Source of the DNA: Tritrichomonas musculus
Lineage: Eukaryota; Parabasalia; Tritrichomonadida; Tritrichomonadidae
Direction: 5' to 3'
DNA: 64,000 nucleotides
NCBI GenBank assembly: GCA_039105265.1
Contig: JAPFFF010000016.1
Span: forward strand, 1,240,001 to 1,304,000
In this document: one piece after another, positions 1 through 11,100 of the stretch
Layout: every line of letters begins with the position of its first letter
Numbering within the stretch: the stretch's first letter is position 1
Program-made: the position numbers and the translations under genes
Notes under the pieces: model-generated
The model's database searches: none
Seen by the model: the letters and a program-made list of their open reading frames with translations, nothing else
What the model was told of the DNA's origin: nothing

Positions 1-1
1 T

Positions 2-292
2 TCTTACGATACTAGTTCTATAAAATTAATTGTATGCGTCGAATATAATAGTTTATATATGGAAATGTTATTTATATTTTACTATTCAAATGAAAAGAAA
101 CATTATGTTAGAGTTAATTATAGTGAAGGATTTGCAGTACTAGATGAAATATATGGTGAAGATAAACTTAGAGAATCAAATAGAATAAGAGATTTTGAAT
201 ATGAATTTCTACGTATCGATTTTCAATTAAAAGGCACTGGAAATATACCATTTACTGAATATTATCTAAAGCAAGTCAAAGCCACACCATAA
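2..292 (+). CDS. 3' end of unrecognised gene with DEIYG motif (5' partial)
   Basis: The reading frame is open from base 2 to a TAA at 290-292, so this is the C-terminal ~96 residues of a gene that starts outside the window; the internal ATG at 59 need not be its start. I do not recognise the family. The segment LDEIYGEDKLRESNRIRDF resembles two decayed pieces inside the transposon at 6-14 kb (IDEIYGPTRFIELNDFEY near 11030-11090 and PELYGASVKDRLNEVL near 11500-11545), so it belongs to a dispersed family. No signal or membrane segment is visible. Function unknown; possibly itself part of a mobile element. Confidence 0.5.
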   Translation, partial: SYDTSSIKLIVCVEYNSLYMEMLFIFYYSNEKKHYVRVNYSEGFAVLDEIYGEDKLRESNRIRDFEYEFLRIDFQLKGTGNIPFTEYYLKQVKATP

Positions 293-419
293 ATGATAAG
301 AATACATTGTTAACTTCTTTTTTTACAATTTATTCTATAGCTATCGGTGTTTGTTCTTCAGCTGGATTGAGCGTCGGGTACATTTCAATCATTATAAAAC
401 AACTTCTTGAATGGAAGGG

Positions 420-444
420 ATTTCTTAACGGGACGTTAAGAAAT
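420..444. repeat. Perfect 10-bp hairpin
   Basis: ATTTCTTAAC and GTTAAGAAAT flank a GGGAC loop, about 130 bp after the stop codon of the partial gene. It could be a transcript 3'-end structure or part of a repeat boundary; nothing decides between them. Confidence 0.5.
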
Positions 445-479
445 CACGCCATTCATATATACTACTTTAAAGATACATT

Positions 480-850
480 TTTTTGTCTTGAAGGGTTGTG
501 GAGCCCCCCAGCGGGGGGACTGAGAGGGGGGAGAAAAAAAAAGAAAGAGTTGGGGGTGCAGAATTGGGACTTTGTGCCGAAGGTGCAAAAGTTCCAATTA
601 TGCCGGGGGCCTGCATCCCCCGATGGCCGTAGGCCATAAATTTATCGAGCTTTTTGAATTGGGTCGTTTTTTTTGTGCTAAAATAATTTTGATAGCGAGA
701 CGATAAAACTTTTTGTTTGGAAATTTTTTCTCGCGAACTTTTTGAATGTTGGGGCTTTTTGAATGGGGTCCAGGGGTGCGAACCCCTGGAGTAGTGGGGG
801 CGGAGCCTCTGCAGAACCCCCAAGTATAGGCTTGGCGGTAACGGGGCCTA
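480..850 (-). repeat. GC-rich dispersed repeat, copy A
   Basis: This GC-rich island stands out in very AT-rich DNA. The half at about 640-840, read on the minus strand, matches the plus-strand segment 11220-11390: both contain CACTACTCCA, a CACCCCTGGACCCC core, several TCAAAAAG pieces and ATCAAAATTATTTTAG. It holds a perfect hairpin at 770-789 (8-bp stem CCAGGGGT with a 4-nt loop) and another at 823-854 whose arms are AGTATAGGC and GCCTATACT. On the minus strand the hairpin loop reads GGTTCGCACC, close to a Pol III box B. Apparent ORFs here have no family likeness and are treated as noncoding. A SINE-like or structured-RNA-derived repeat is the best guess. Confidence 0.6.
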
Positions 851-854
851 TACT

Positions 855-1265
855 ATACTACTCTGTATAATTAGTTTTTTTTTTGCAGATTTTATTTAAA
901 AACTATTTTACATTTATGTAAATACATATTCTGATAATAAAATGAGTTGATAAAAAAGTAAAAATAAGCATAATTATAATCTTTACATGTATAATCAGTT
1001 AGGCTTAGCTTTTGTTCTTCATAATGTCAAAAAAAGACCAATGAATACAATGAAAATTGAAATAATTTTCTTGTAAGTATGTTTAGTAAAAAAAATGTAA
1101 AAAGATAGATATAAATTGATGAAAAGATATTTATTAATGATGTAGATGATTTTCTAAAGGACAAATGCATATTATTGGATTAGAATTTTAATTAAAAAAT
1201 GTCTTTTGGAATGTATTTAAATCTAAGTAAAAGAATGCTGTAATGCAACAATAATTCATTATTTG
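855..1265. other. AT-rich intergenic stretch
   Basis: No open frame with coding character, no RNA gene and no clear repeat was seen here. Confidence 0.5.
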
Positions 1266-1277
1266 TTAAAATCCAGA

Positions 1278-1440
1278 TGTACCAAAAAAAGAAAAAGAAA
1301 AAAATAATAAAAAGATAGTAAAAAGAAAAAGTAAAAGTAAAAGGAGAAAAAAAAGAAGAAGAAGAAAAAAAATAGAAAAAGAAGAAAAAAATAAAAATAA
1401 AAAGATAAAAATATAAAAGTAAATAAAAGAAATGAATAAA
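1278..1440. repeat. Purine-rich low-complexity tract
   Basis: About 160 bp of irregular AAAG/AAGA/AAAT units, almost all purine on the plus strand. It borders the 3' end of the transposase-like sequence. The long hydrophobic frame across its complement is a composition artefact. Confidence 0.7.
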
Positions 1441-1462
1441 ATGTGATTAAATGTATGAGTGG

Positions 1463-2890
1463 TTAGGGTTTGTATTGTGTTTCTTTGTGATTGCGAAATA
1501 CAGGAACAGATTTCAGCCTCATTACACTTGTTTGATGTATTGAAGCTTCGATGTGATGAGGTACCATCGGAATTCCCACTACACATTCAGCTAGTCGTGC
1601 CTTCCATTTCGCATATAATGATTTCGTTTTTTCTACTGTAAATAAAGAATCAGATATGTTAATCCAACTTTCACGTATAAATTGGTCATCACAAAATGCG
1701 TTTTCATAAGCTTCGTCTGAAAATACTTCTGTGTGTTTCATCTTCACAAAACCAAAGTTCCTTCAACGACGACGTTAAGTGCAGGACTATAAGGAACAGC
1801 TGGCAAAACTCCTACTTTTAGTCTATCAATTACATTTTCTACTTCCTTTGTTCGATGTATTTTACAGTTATCTTCAATTAAAACTATTTGAGCCTTTGAT
1901 GAACATATATGAATTCGTAGAAAACTTGCAGCATCGTGAAGGAATGCAGCATAATCTTTTCCGAGAATTGATCTTCCATAGGATCTATACAAGACTCCAA
2001 AACCTGGGAAAACACATGACAAAACAGAAACTTTACATGATGAAAGTGGACTGTTAATCATAGGAGTTACACCAAGATTTGAACGACCATACTTTGAACC
2101 TTCATTTACAGTTACGCCAGCCTCATCTATAAATCCTATTAAAACATCTTCTATATTAGATATCTCATCCAAAAACATCGCCCAAGCTATTCTATATATT
2201 CTGAAACCGATAGAGTTTCTTGCAGGCGGACAAAAATGAGCTTTTTTGACAGTGAATTTCAAGCAATGTAAAGCATTTAGAACTGTTCTTTTCTCAATAT
2301 TATTTGCACAACATGGACCATATTCTGAATTCAAAAATTTTACAAATGAGGAGGCTGAAAAATTTGGAAAATCCAAAATCAAGCATATTAAGCAAAGAAG
2401 AAAATCATCATTTAATTTAAAATTCCTTTTCCCACCCCAGGTCTTTGTCTTTTGATCTTCCATTGGTATTTGTTCTTGCTCTTGCTCTTGTTCTGAATCT
2501 TCATCTGGCACTTTCTTTGCTTTTTTTCCCATTTTCTTTTTGTAACCAATGTTTAATTGTGATAACTGATAATGTGTAATATGGCGACTTCTTTTCATTT
2601 TCCTTCTTATTTTTATTCTCTGCTTCTATTATTTTGTTATAATCTAAAACAAGTGAAAGAGGTTTTGGATAATTTACATTGTGTTCAAACCATTCTTTTG
2701 CAAAACGACTGCTTTGTCAGTATTCGTTTTTATTCTTTTCCCAATCTCTCATGAATTCATATTTGATTGCTCTTTTTAAACCTGAGTTTGTTTGTTCACT
2801 TGGTGGCTTATTGCTTTTTCTTTGAATAACTTTTTTACGGATTTGCTCGAGAATATTTTTTGCTTCCAATATTTCCACTCTCTCTCGCCA
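1463..2890 (-). mobile_element. Decayed Tc1/mariner (IS630-type) transposase
   Basis: The main frame (2598 to 1744, 284 codons) has the DDE_3 layout of IS630/Tc1/mariner transposases. The first Asp is in GFIDEAGV (D158), the second in IEDNCKIH (D243), and YSPALN is followed by Glu (E279), giving D-35-E spacing. Directly after E279 the frame shifts: the other frame reads FGFVKMKHTEVF and continues to 1463, where the usual post-E helices belong. Coding-like sequence also extends upstream in other frames to about 2890 (ILEQIRKKVIQRK, KPLSLVLDYNKII), so the N-terminal region is broken by at least one more shift. An EQEQEQEQ stretch lies near residue 40. I found no terminal inverted repeats around it. 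It is a dead DNA transposon gene. Confidence 0.75.
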
Positions 2891-2891
2891 A

Positions 2892-4581
2892 TTATAATTT
2901 AGTAAAAAAATGATTATCATCTGTGCATTCATTAAGTTCATCTTCATCATCATCATCATTGCTATCAATAGAATTTGTTTCAATTGGAATTTGACCATTT
3001 TTATCTTTTGAAAAGACAAAATCGATCTTTTGAAGTTCTTCTGTTGTAGTATGATATATAGTAGCATATTCATTACTGCTCACACATTCCATTCTTGGTG
3101 GTAGATTATTTGATATGAATGAGTAATCTTCATTGGTACTACTGATTCTATATGTTTCTTCTTCGTCAATTATGTCTACAAAGGTAGCTTCATAAGCTTG
3201 TTCAAATACAATAACATCATTATATTTGGCTTCATATGCATCTTTTATTTCTTGTAAAGCTGCTTTAACATCATCAAAATCTAAATTATCTTTGGGTAAT
3301 AATGCATTTGTGATTATATCATATAATATGAATCCTTGAACTCGAATAAATTCTATATCATCATCATCACTGTGTCCTAACTGATTTAATATAAGATAAG
3401 AATTAATCTTTCCTGAATCAAACTGCTTGAAATGTCTGAATATTTGTGAAATCCATTGAAAAATTTGACGTAGTTTCTGAAAACGATTTGCTATAATTGT
3501 TTCAATTATTCTATTAGTATTCCTTCGGTATTAAACTTCATTGTTCCAAAAAAATCAATTTCTGGCATACTTGAAAGAATTATTTTTTTGCGAACTAAAT
3601 CTTTGTTTGAGATTTCGACATATTTTTCATTTCCATCACCTTCATGAAGGTGTAAAATATTTGTCTGTTGAGGGTGATTTGACATCAAATTTTGCATAAT
3701 TGGAGATAGTTGAATTATCGATAAATCATCTATATTACTTAATATATATATATATATATATATAAAATTGAGCTTCTATTTGCAGATTGTGAACAATCCA
3801 AACACCTAGTATATGAAGAAGGTGAAACTGAAAAATTATCTAAAAATAAGGGACTTACTAATTTATCATCAAAATCAAAATAATGTTCTGAAATTTTAAT
3901 TATTGAATGATAATGTTCAAAAGGTTCAAAAACTGAAACACCAATAAATTTATAATAAAAATCCTTGAAAACAATTGTAGGATTTATTGTAACAAAATCT
4001 GGATTTAAAATCTGAGTTCCTTTTGCGAGATATAATTGTATGAATAAATTTTTTGGATGCGATTCAATATGACTTGTAATTGTTGTTTCATTAATAATTA
4101 ATGATCGAATATCATGAATAAAACTGGATAAATTAATGCGTAAAAAAATATAAACATTGACATTATCATTTGATTCATATGATTTAAAAATAAACAAAGA
4201 TCGTAAATCATCAGATATTGAATTCATGAAATATAAAAAAAACTCGTTAATATCTTGAACACCATCAGGTAAGACTTTTGATCCTTCCCATCCTTTCCAT
4301 TCTTTAAAAAAATTATTAATTGAAATACTATTTGACTTATTTGAATAAAATGTGTCATATATATCTTTGAGTAATTTTTCATTTATTTTGGTTAATGGGT
4401 GAGATGAAATATAATCAATAAAATCTGGACAGTGAAAAAGTAATTGTAGTAAAGATATCGCATAGTATTTGTTGTCGGGATTATTAATTCCTCTGAAAAC
4501 ATGATAATCTATATCTAAATTTGCTTGTTCTATTGCAGCTAATCGTTGTTTGAGTAATTTGGGGTTCCTTCGTTCTGACAT
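2892..4581 (-). pseudogene. Ubiquitin hydrolase-like (C19/USP) pseudogene, inactive
   Basis: The first frame (4581-3739, 280 codons) resembles the N-terminal half of a USP domain. Its Cys box reads GINNPDNKYYAISLLQ, aligned to the canonical G-L-x-N-x-G-N-T-C-Y-x-N-S-x-L-Q, so Tyr39 stands where the catalytic Cys belongs. A His-box-like EHYHSIIK (H223) precedes YFDFDDKLVSP. The frame then runs into a (TA)n tract and stops. Coding-like sequence resumes in another frame (3697-3506) and again at about 3480-2892 (VQGFILYDIITNALL, an acidic DDDDED stretch). At least two breaks and the missing nucleophile mean no active peptidase. Large sets of inactive C19 relatives are known in trichomonads. That the three pieces form one gene is inferred from order, strand and spacing. 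Confidence 0.6.
3740..3765. repeat. (TA)n microsatellite
   Basis: About 13 TA units interrupt the ubiquitin-hydrolase-like frame and account for its YIYIYIY tail. Confidence 0.9.
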
Positions 4582-4654
4582 TTATTTGTAAAATAGTTTT
4601 ATAAAATTTAAAAGTTTTATGGTGAAAATTTGACCATTTCCCATCGTTACTAAC

Positions 4655-4726
4655 TTGCAGTTTCAAATCGGCCCAAAATTTGCAGTTTCAAATTGGCCCT
4701 TTATTGCAGTTTCAAATCGGCCCAAA
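4655..4726. repeat. Three tandem copies of a 24-bp TTGCAGTTTCAAATCGGCC repeat
   Basis: Copies begin at about 4655, 4680 and 4703, differing at one or two bases (CGGCC/TGGCC). A related piece in opposite orientation (GGCCGATTTGAAATGC) lies at 5034-5049. The pair may bound a ~400-bp repeat, but no target duplication was found. Confidence 0.6.
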
Positions 4727-5059
4727 TAACTTCTATAGATACCTCGTTAAATATATTAATAAAATTGTTTTTATTTTATTTGATACCTGAAAAAATATCA
4801 TAATTTCAAGTTTTTTTTAAACTTTTCTTTTATAATTTTTTATAAATTATGGTGTTAATCAATGGTAAAAAATACGAAAAAAAAATAAAATTTAAATTTT
4901 CAAAAAAGATATATCTAAACAAAAATAAGATTTTACCCTTTCAAATATTCTAAGATATCTGTCCAACGGATCATATCATCAGTTAACTTTTTAGGACCAA
5001 ATAACAATTGAAATATTCACAAGAAAAAAAAAAGGCCGATTTGAAATGCGAAGCATGTA

Positions 5060-5156
5060 AAGTGCGTCCACAATTAGGAAAGTATTTTTTGAATAAGCTC
5101 ATAGAAATATTGAATGAGTTTTCACAATTTTAACTTTCCTAATAGTGGACACACTT
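5060..5156. mobile_element. 97-bp MITE, Tc1/mariner type
   Basis: Both ends carry a 24-bp terminal inverted repeat beginning AAGTGYGTCCAC and ending ATTAGGAAAGT, with two mismatches. TA lies directly outside each end (5058-5059 and 5157-5158), the target duplication of Tc1/mariner elements. The ~49-bp centre is AT-rich and noncoding. The nearby decayed transposase is not obviously its source, since no matching ends flank it. Confidence 0.75.
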
Positions 5157-6080
5157 TATTTGAAAATTTCTATTTCTCTGAAAATTTATAAAAGCAACAG
5201 TATTATTTTTTCAGTGGATTAGATGTTTTAGAAAAATACAAAACAACGATTGACAATGATAAAAGTGTATTTAGAGAATTTGCAGGCATATTCAATGAAT
5301 TTTTTATATCATATTGGATTTTTCCACTATTAATGTTGCTTTTTCCAAATATATTTATATTAATACACATAAGATTAATTATTAGATTTTTCAAAATTAA
5401 TTAGATTTATAAACAGTCTAATTCGATGATCAGTGAAAAGATTGAGAGAAAAAAAAATAATGATATATTATCAAAGAAGAAGAAGAAAAAAACGAAATTT
5501 ATGTTCAATAAATACAATATGGAATGAGAAATTAGTCAACTCATCATAAATAATTAATAAAGAGAAATAATTTTAAATATTATTTTATTGATCAAGTTAT
5601 GAAAAATCATTTTCTCTTTTTTCAGCATGGTATATAGTTTTATTAAACATTATACAAATGCAATGGCTTTAACTTGCGCATAGATTGAAATAATATTTTC
5701 ATTACCCCAAAATATTTTGAGTGAAAAATATGGAAAAAAAACTAGCAAATAATCTATTAACTTTGACAAAAAACTTAGACTTTGTCGGAGCCTGATTTTT
5801 GATTTAGGTCTTTAAAAAAAAATATAAAATTTTTATTTTTCCATTTTGAATTAAAATGAAAATTTGGTTCCCTAGATCGCGAGATCGATTTAATTGAAAC
5901 GCTATTTGCTAAAAAAAGATTTTTTGAAAACTTGTATTTGAAGACTTATAATCGCCCGAAAAGGAGCTTTTTGGTTGTGGGAAAACGAAAAAAAATTAAA
6001 ATAAAGCTCAGAAATCCACACAATTTTTGATAGAACGATCATTTTTTCTCGAGCATTTTACATATTTTAGAATTTCAGTT
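5157..6080. other. AT-rich intergenic stretch
   Basis: No supported gene. A 63-codon minus-strand frame at 5203-5394 has no family likeness or coding bias and was not called. A short purine run lies near 5447-5495. Confidence 0.5.
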
Positions 6081-6089
6081 ATATATTAA

Positions 6090-8452
6090 GGGTTTATTTC
6101 ACCTAAGTACTCAATTTTTCACTTAAGTTATCAAAAATTGAAAAGGTAAAAAAAATAATATCTCCAATTGATAAAGAAAAAATATTTAGTATCATTTTTC
6201 CTCTCAAAAACATATCATTAAAAAATTCCAAAATGTTAAGCGCTGCAGCATTTATAGAGTAAGAAGCCGAAAAAAATATATATTAATCGGGGTTCCGTGG
6301 AGATTACAATGACGCAATTTTTATCCCAAAATTCCTTTTTCAAATATAATATCTAATTTAATCGCAACAAACTCCACGAGAAAAAAGTTTGTAAGTACCA
6401 GGACATTGTAGACAATTGAGTTTTACGTCGAACTTTGCGATATAAAATGCTAATTCGTATATTTTTAGATCAGCGATTTATATCTAATAATTTAATTTTC
6501 TTGGTTCATTGTTGAAATAGATAGAAAATCTCCTCGAATAATATTCTTTATCATTTTTTACATATTATACTAGCTTTAAACGTTATAAAAAACCCTCTGA
6601 ATATATACGATTATTCTATAATATTCATAAACCAATCAGTAAATTGCTAACAAAAACATATTAAAATATATATATGTGAATCAATATTAGAAAATATGTA
6701 AATCATTTTTTCTTATTTTATTTTTTTGATGTAGAAAAATGAAGATTATGATTAAATCAAAACTTATTATAAACGTATTTGGTATTAAATCAAGATATAT
6801 TACTGTATTTATTTAAAGTATTTTGATTTTTATATTATTTGGAATATATTTGAGTAGTATATAAATTGTTTTTACTAGAAAAATCTATATCATATTTTGA
6901 TATATCAACATTTTAAAATTATTTTTTTTTTTCTATAACTTATTTAAATTTTTCAATAATTATTTGTAATTTTGAGAAAAGTTTATATCAGTTGATGAAT
7001 ATTTTAAATCAATTTTTTGAGATAATGCCTTTTATCGGCAACTTTTTGTGATGTTTTTATTGAATGAAGATTAAGAATTATTGACATAGAAAAAGTAGGA
7101 AAGAAAAATAATTATATAAAATCAAAATATCTTAATATTAGCTTTGTATAATAATAATATTTAAATCTAAATTAGATGTTATATAATATATAATACTAAA
7201 TTTTGCTGCATAATAAATAAGTATTTAATTAAAATAGTTTTTTAATAGATATTGTTTGAAAACAAAAATATTCATAAATACATTATGTGGAATAAAGATT
7301 ACTAAATTTTTAAGTGGATAATTATCAATATAAGTTGTAAAATAACCTATTTTATAATCGAGAAAGGAGCAAGGGTAACCGTTTTTCGTACGTTAAGAAG
7401 CCTTAAAAAAGCATTTATATCTTATTATAAGAACAAGAAAAAACAATATTTTTTAAATATATTGATTATTTATATTAGATAAAATAATCCTTAATGATAC
7501 ATTACATAATTATTTCAAGTGTGATGAAATTAATGACTAATGATATTTTTTTTGATCATCCAAAGGACTTGTAGATTAATGGTTTTGACATTCTATTTTA
7601 GTGCTAAATGATAAAATGATATTATGTCTTTTAAATAAAATTTATAGTAGACTTATAAAATTCCATATCGCATTTTTTATTTTTGAAATCCTGGGGAATA
7701 ATCCTTTCTGTTGAGTGTTTATTTACATTAATATTTTATTTTGTCGACGATTGGTGTTAATAATTCTATTATATTATAATTAATGTTTTTTTAATAAGGA
7801 ATTGTTATTACAAAATATAATTTTTTTAATATATATTTATTTAATAAAGCATATTAAATATATTATTTTCATTTTGGAGTTGAAATGGAAATAATTGCAT
7901 GAATATTTATGTTCATTAAAAATCAAAGTTTTCGGGGGAATAATAACAAATAGTTGTTATATAAAATCATATCAAGCAAATATAATTATTTATCAGCTGA
8001 ATAAATCAATTAATTGCGATATTTATGAATTTTAATGATGTTTAGAGGTTCTATGATTTTTAATTATTAAATTTTAATAATAAAATAGACTATCATCTTT
8101 AATATAGGGAAATTTCATTTCCAAAATAACTAAGCACATAAGTAAATTCAGAATTAAAAATGAATAAAAAAAAAAATTGAGTAGTGCAAATTTTTAACAC
8201 AAAAACTCATAGTATAATTTGTTTGTATTTTTCATAAGTACATATAATATTTTATATAATATATAATAGTTTTTTTATCTAAAATATCTCTATAATTTAT
8301 TTATATTATTGAGATAAAAATGTTTTATTCAAAATAAATCTAATTTGAATGCCTATTCAAATATTTTTTTCTCTCAATTTTTTCTTTTCAAATTTAAGTT
8401 TTATCGTTTTACAAATTTTTCTTGATGGGATATTAATATTTTTTAAATATTC
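6090..8452 (+). repeat. Left terminal inverted repeat of the MULE-like element
   Basis: The arm pairs with 11973-14336 in reverse complement. The outer tip reads GGGTTTATTTCACCTAAG (the right tip has AC in place of the first TT), and the inner end is GAATATTTAAAAAATATT seen from the right arm. Just inside the tip two related 18-bp direct units (TTTCACCTAAGTACTCAA and TTTCACTTAAGTTATCAA) could be transposase sites. The rest is AT-rich and noncoding. Confidence 0.9.
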
Positions 8453-8624
8453 TTGTATATTTAATCATATATATAGTTTTAAAAAATAATTACTCATAAG
8501 GTATTTTAAATCAATTTATATATTTGCTTGGGAGAATGCATAAAACTAATGATCGAGTGTAACTTATCATGACTCTAATATAAAATTGGTAGTTGTGATT
8601 TGAGATTTAGTCGAATAAATAGAT

Positions 8625-8858
8625 TTAATATACGCATATATATCTAATATATTGTTTTCGAATGATTTGGTATGTTGAATTTGGGACAATATTTGATTTA
8701 ATAGCATCAGTAATTATTTCAAAAAACTGATTATATCTCAGCCATTTTGTAAAAATATTGAGTCTCGCATGGTTTATTCTAATTATATTAGCAGATACTT
8801 TTAAATCATCATATGGTCTATCTTGAATTATTTGAAATTGAGAATCTCCAAATTTCAT
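8625..8858 (-). CDS. Short unrecognised ORF inside the MULE-like element
   Basis: A 77-codon frame starting ATG and ending TAA. The sequence (DRPYDDLKVSANIIRINHA, FFEIITDAIKSNI) has balanced, protein-like composition rather than the Lys/Asn/Ile noise of the surrounding DNA, so it may be a remnant of a captured or original gene. I recognise no family. It lies in the unique centre just inside the left arm. Confidence 0.25.
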   Translation of the reverse strand: MKFGDSQFQIIQDRPYDDLKVSANIIRINHARLNIFTKWLRYNQFFEIITDAIKSNIVPNSTYQIIRKQYIRYICVY

Positions 8859-10298
8859 CGATTGCCCTTAATCAAATCATAAAAGTAATATTTATATATA
8901 AATATTATTATATTATTTAAAAATAAAATAAAATTATGAATTTATTAATTATATAACGCAAAAAAAGGCAAACAACGAGAAAAAATAGCCCATTCAATAA
9001 GTTAACTCTCCTCTTCAATTTGTCAACTTTTTGAATTATTTTTATACTTTGATATTTTTCTTTCATTTGTCGGTAAATCGATTTATTTCTGTGATTTTAC
9101 ACAACTTCTATCAAACATGTAAAAACGTTTAGAATTAAAATTCGTACGTTAGTTCTGAAAAGTTAAACTTTTTGATAACTTGGATTTTTTTAAAACGATA
9201 GATTCTTTTCTGGTCCATATAAAGTTTGCTTAAAAACCAATATACTATATAATATTTCAATATGAAGTCGAAACGATTTTCAATAACCTCTAAAGTGGTG
9301 CTTCTTTTAATAGAGGTAATTTCAAGATCTTTTTCTCAAAATTGAAATAAAATATGCGAAAATGGTCTATAATATATATATATAAACGTTATTATATAAT
9401 AACAACATTATGAAATTCAAATTTCAGTTCAAATCATTGAGATATTTGAAAACTTTTTTATTAAACTTTTTCATTTCCACTGGAAATTTTCAAGAAGGGA
9501 ATCATTTTAAACTGTATAAAAAAACTTAAATCTCCAGTGTGGAATTTTTATGACATTAAATAAATTAAAACATATATTGAAAAGAAAATTAAACCTTTTG
9601 GAAATAATTGATATAAAATCTGAAAATTAACATAAAATGTAATTTTAATGAAGAAATCATAAGTGTCAATGTTTAAAAAATAAAATTATAATTTTCTTTA
9701 ATGAAACCCTTTATTCAATTTTTATGATAAGATAAATGCTAACATCTAGAGTTTCGATTTGTTATTCCAAAGTAAATTTAATAAATATAAATATAATAAA
9801 TAAGATATTTTTAATTATTTTGACAACTTAAATGATTATAATTCTTCAAATTTGTCTAATAATTTTATTCTTTTTCTAAAATGACAAGTAGGCTTGTTAT
9901 TTTCCGATTCTCGAGATTGATAATTGATTGACTTTTCGATATCGATACATAAATACGCACTGATTCTCGAGATCGATTTCAGAGATCGAGAATTTTACGA
10001 ATTTCCAGTAGCAACTTTTTGAGAGCTAGATTAATTGAATTTAATTTCGCTCACTTTTTCATGAACAATGCTTCAATGAAAATGGATTATTTTTAAAAAG
10101 TTTGAATTATCATATTCATAATGCTATTATATGAGTTGTTTAAATTCGCATATTAACCATATCATATGACAAAATAATAACCACTTCTTCATTTTAATTT
10201 ACTTTTTCTTTTAATTGAAAGGTTATGTTGGTTATATTTTTTAGAGAAAAAGTTGATATGCCTCGTGCTTTAAAAAAATGCTAAAATGAGTGAAAAAA
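8859..10298. other. AT-rich centre of the MULE-like element, no gene seen
   Basis: No open frame with coding character. Around 9900-9990 there are several ATTCTCGAGAT and GAGATCGA palindromic pieces. No RNA gene was seen. Confidence 0.5.
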
Positions 10299-10299
10299 T

Positions 10300-11100
10300 G
10301 AGGGAAAGAATCAAAATTTAGGATTTGGTGGTTGCTACAGGCAACAACAGTGATAGGTATCACGATATTTATTATGTGTAGCAATCAAAACCTTAAACTT
10401 GAACCTTGTCCAGATATAATGTTTGACAAAGACTTAACTGGCAGCAATCTTAGCAAAGATCTTATCACTGTTGCTAGAGAAAAAGTTTTTACGATAGAAT
10501 TTGACGATTCTGATTATGCTAACATACTTGAACCCAAAATATTTACATTTATAAAGGATATTAATCTTAGAGATGTATATAAATGCGATGTTATAGATTT
10601 GTTATAGGTATAAAAAATAACACAGGACTTGTTTCATAATGCATTAGAACTTAAGAAAATGATTCTGTATAAGGTAATGATCCATCAAGTATTACGTATA
10701 TTAAGCACTTTAGCATACCTGGAATAGATATAGCTCAAGACCCAGATATAGCTATCGTGAAATATGTAAAAAACTTAGTAAAAAACAAGAGCAATAATAA
10801 TTATGAAACATTAAAGACAAAATTAGATGAAATGGAGAATAATTTGTGGAAGCATTTTTATTATGTATTTACACTTTGTGATGACCAAACGATAGATAAC
10901 ATTTTTTATTCAGATAATACTTCAACAAAAGAATTTGGTTTAGAATTTTATTAAGATTTTATTTTTAACAAGAAAGAATATTTAGTGATGATGATTAGAA
11001 CCAATATTATAAAAGGGAAAACTTATATTGATGAAATTTATGGTCCTACAAGATTTATAGAATTAAATGATTTTGAGTATACTAATTTTGATAATATTTA
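10300..11100 (+). pseudogene. Decayed unknown gene (DEIYG family), proximal part
   Basis: Coding-like sequence runs in pieces. 10332-10607 holds EPCPDIMFDKDLTGSNLSKD and reads up to a stop. A second frame (about 10675-10954) contains SITYIKHFSIPGIDIAQDPD and DEMENNLWKHFYYVF. After one stop it continues to IDEIYGPTRFIELNDFEY, ending near 11100. The last piece matches the partial gene at the window start, so these are relics of one dispersed family. At least one frameshift and two stops are present. Function unknown. It sits in the centre of the MULE-like element, as a captured host gene or as a remnant of the element's own gene. Confidence 0.45.

Noticed and set aside
307-823. ORFs of ~110 codons on both strands over the GC-rich island
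   Set aside because: High GC removes stops; no family likeness, and the block matches a noncoding repeat at 11.2 kb.
1266-1586. Hydrophobic 106-codon minus-strand ORF
   Set aside because: It is the complement of a purine-rich low-complexity tract (Phe/Leu runs only).
5203-5394. 63-codon minus-strand ORF after the small MITE
   Set aside because: Composition is that of random AT-rich sequence and no motif is recognisable.
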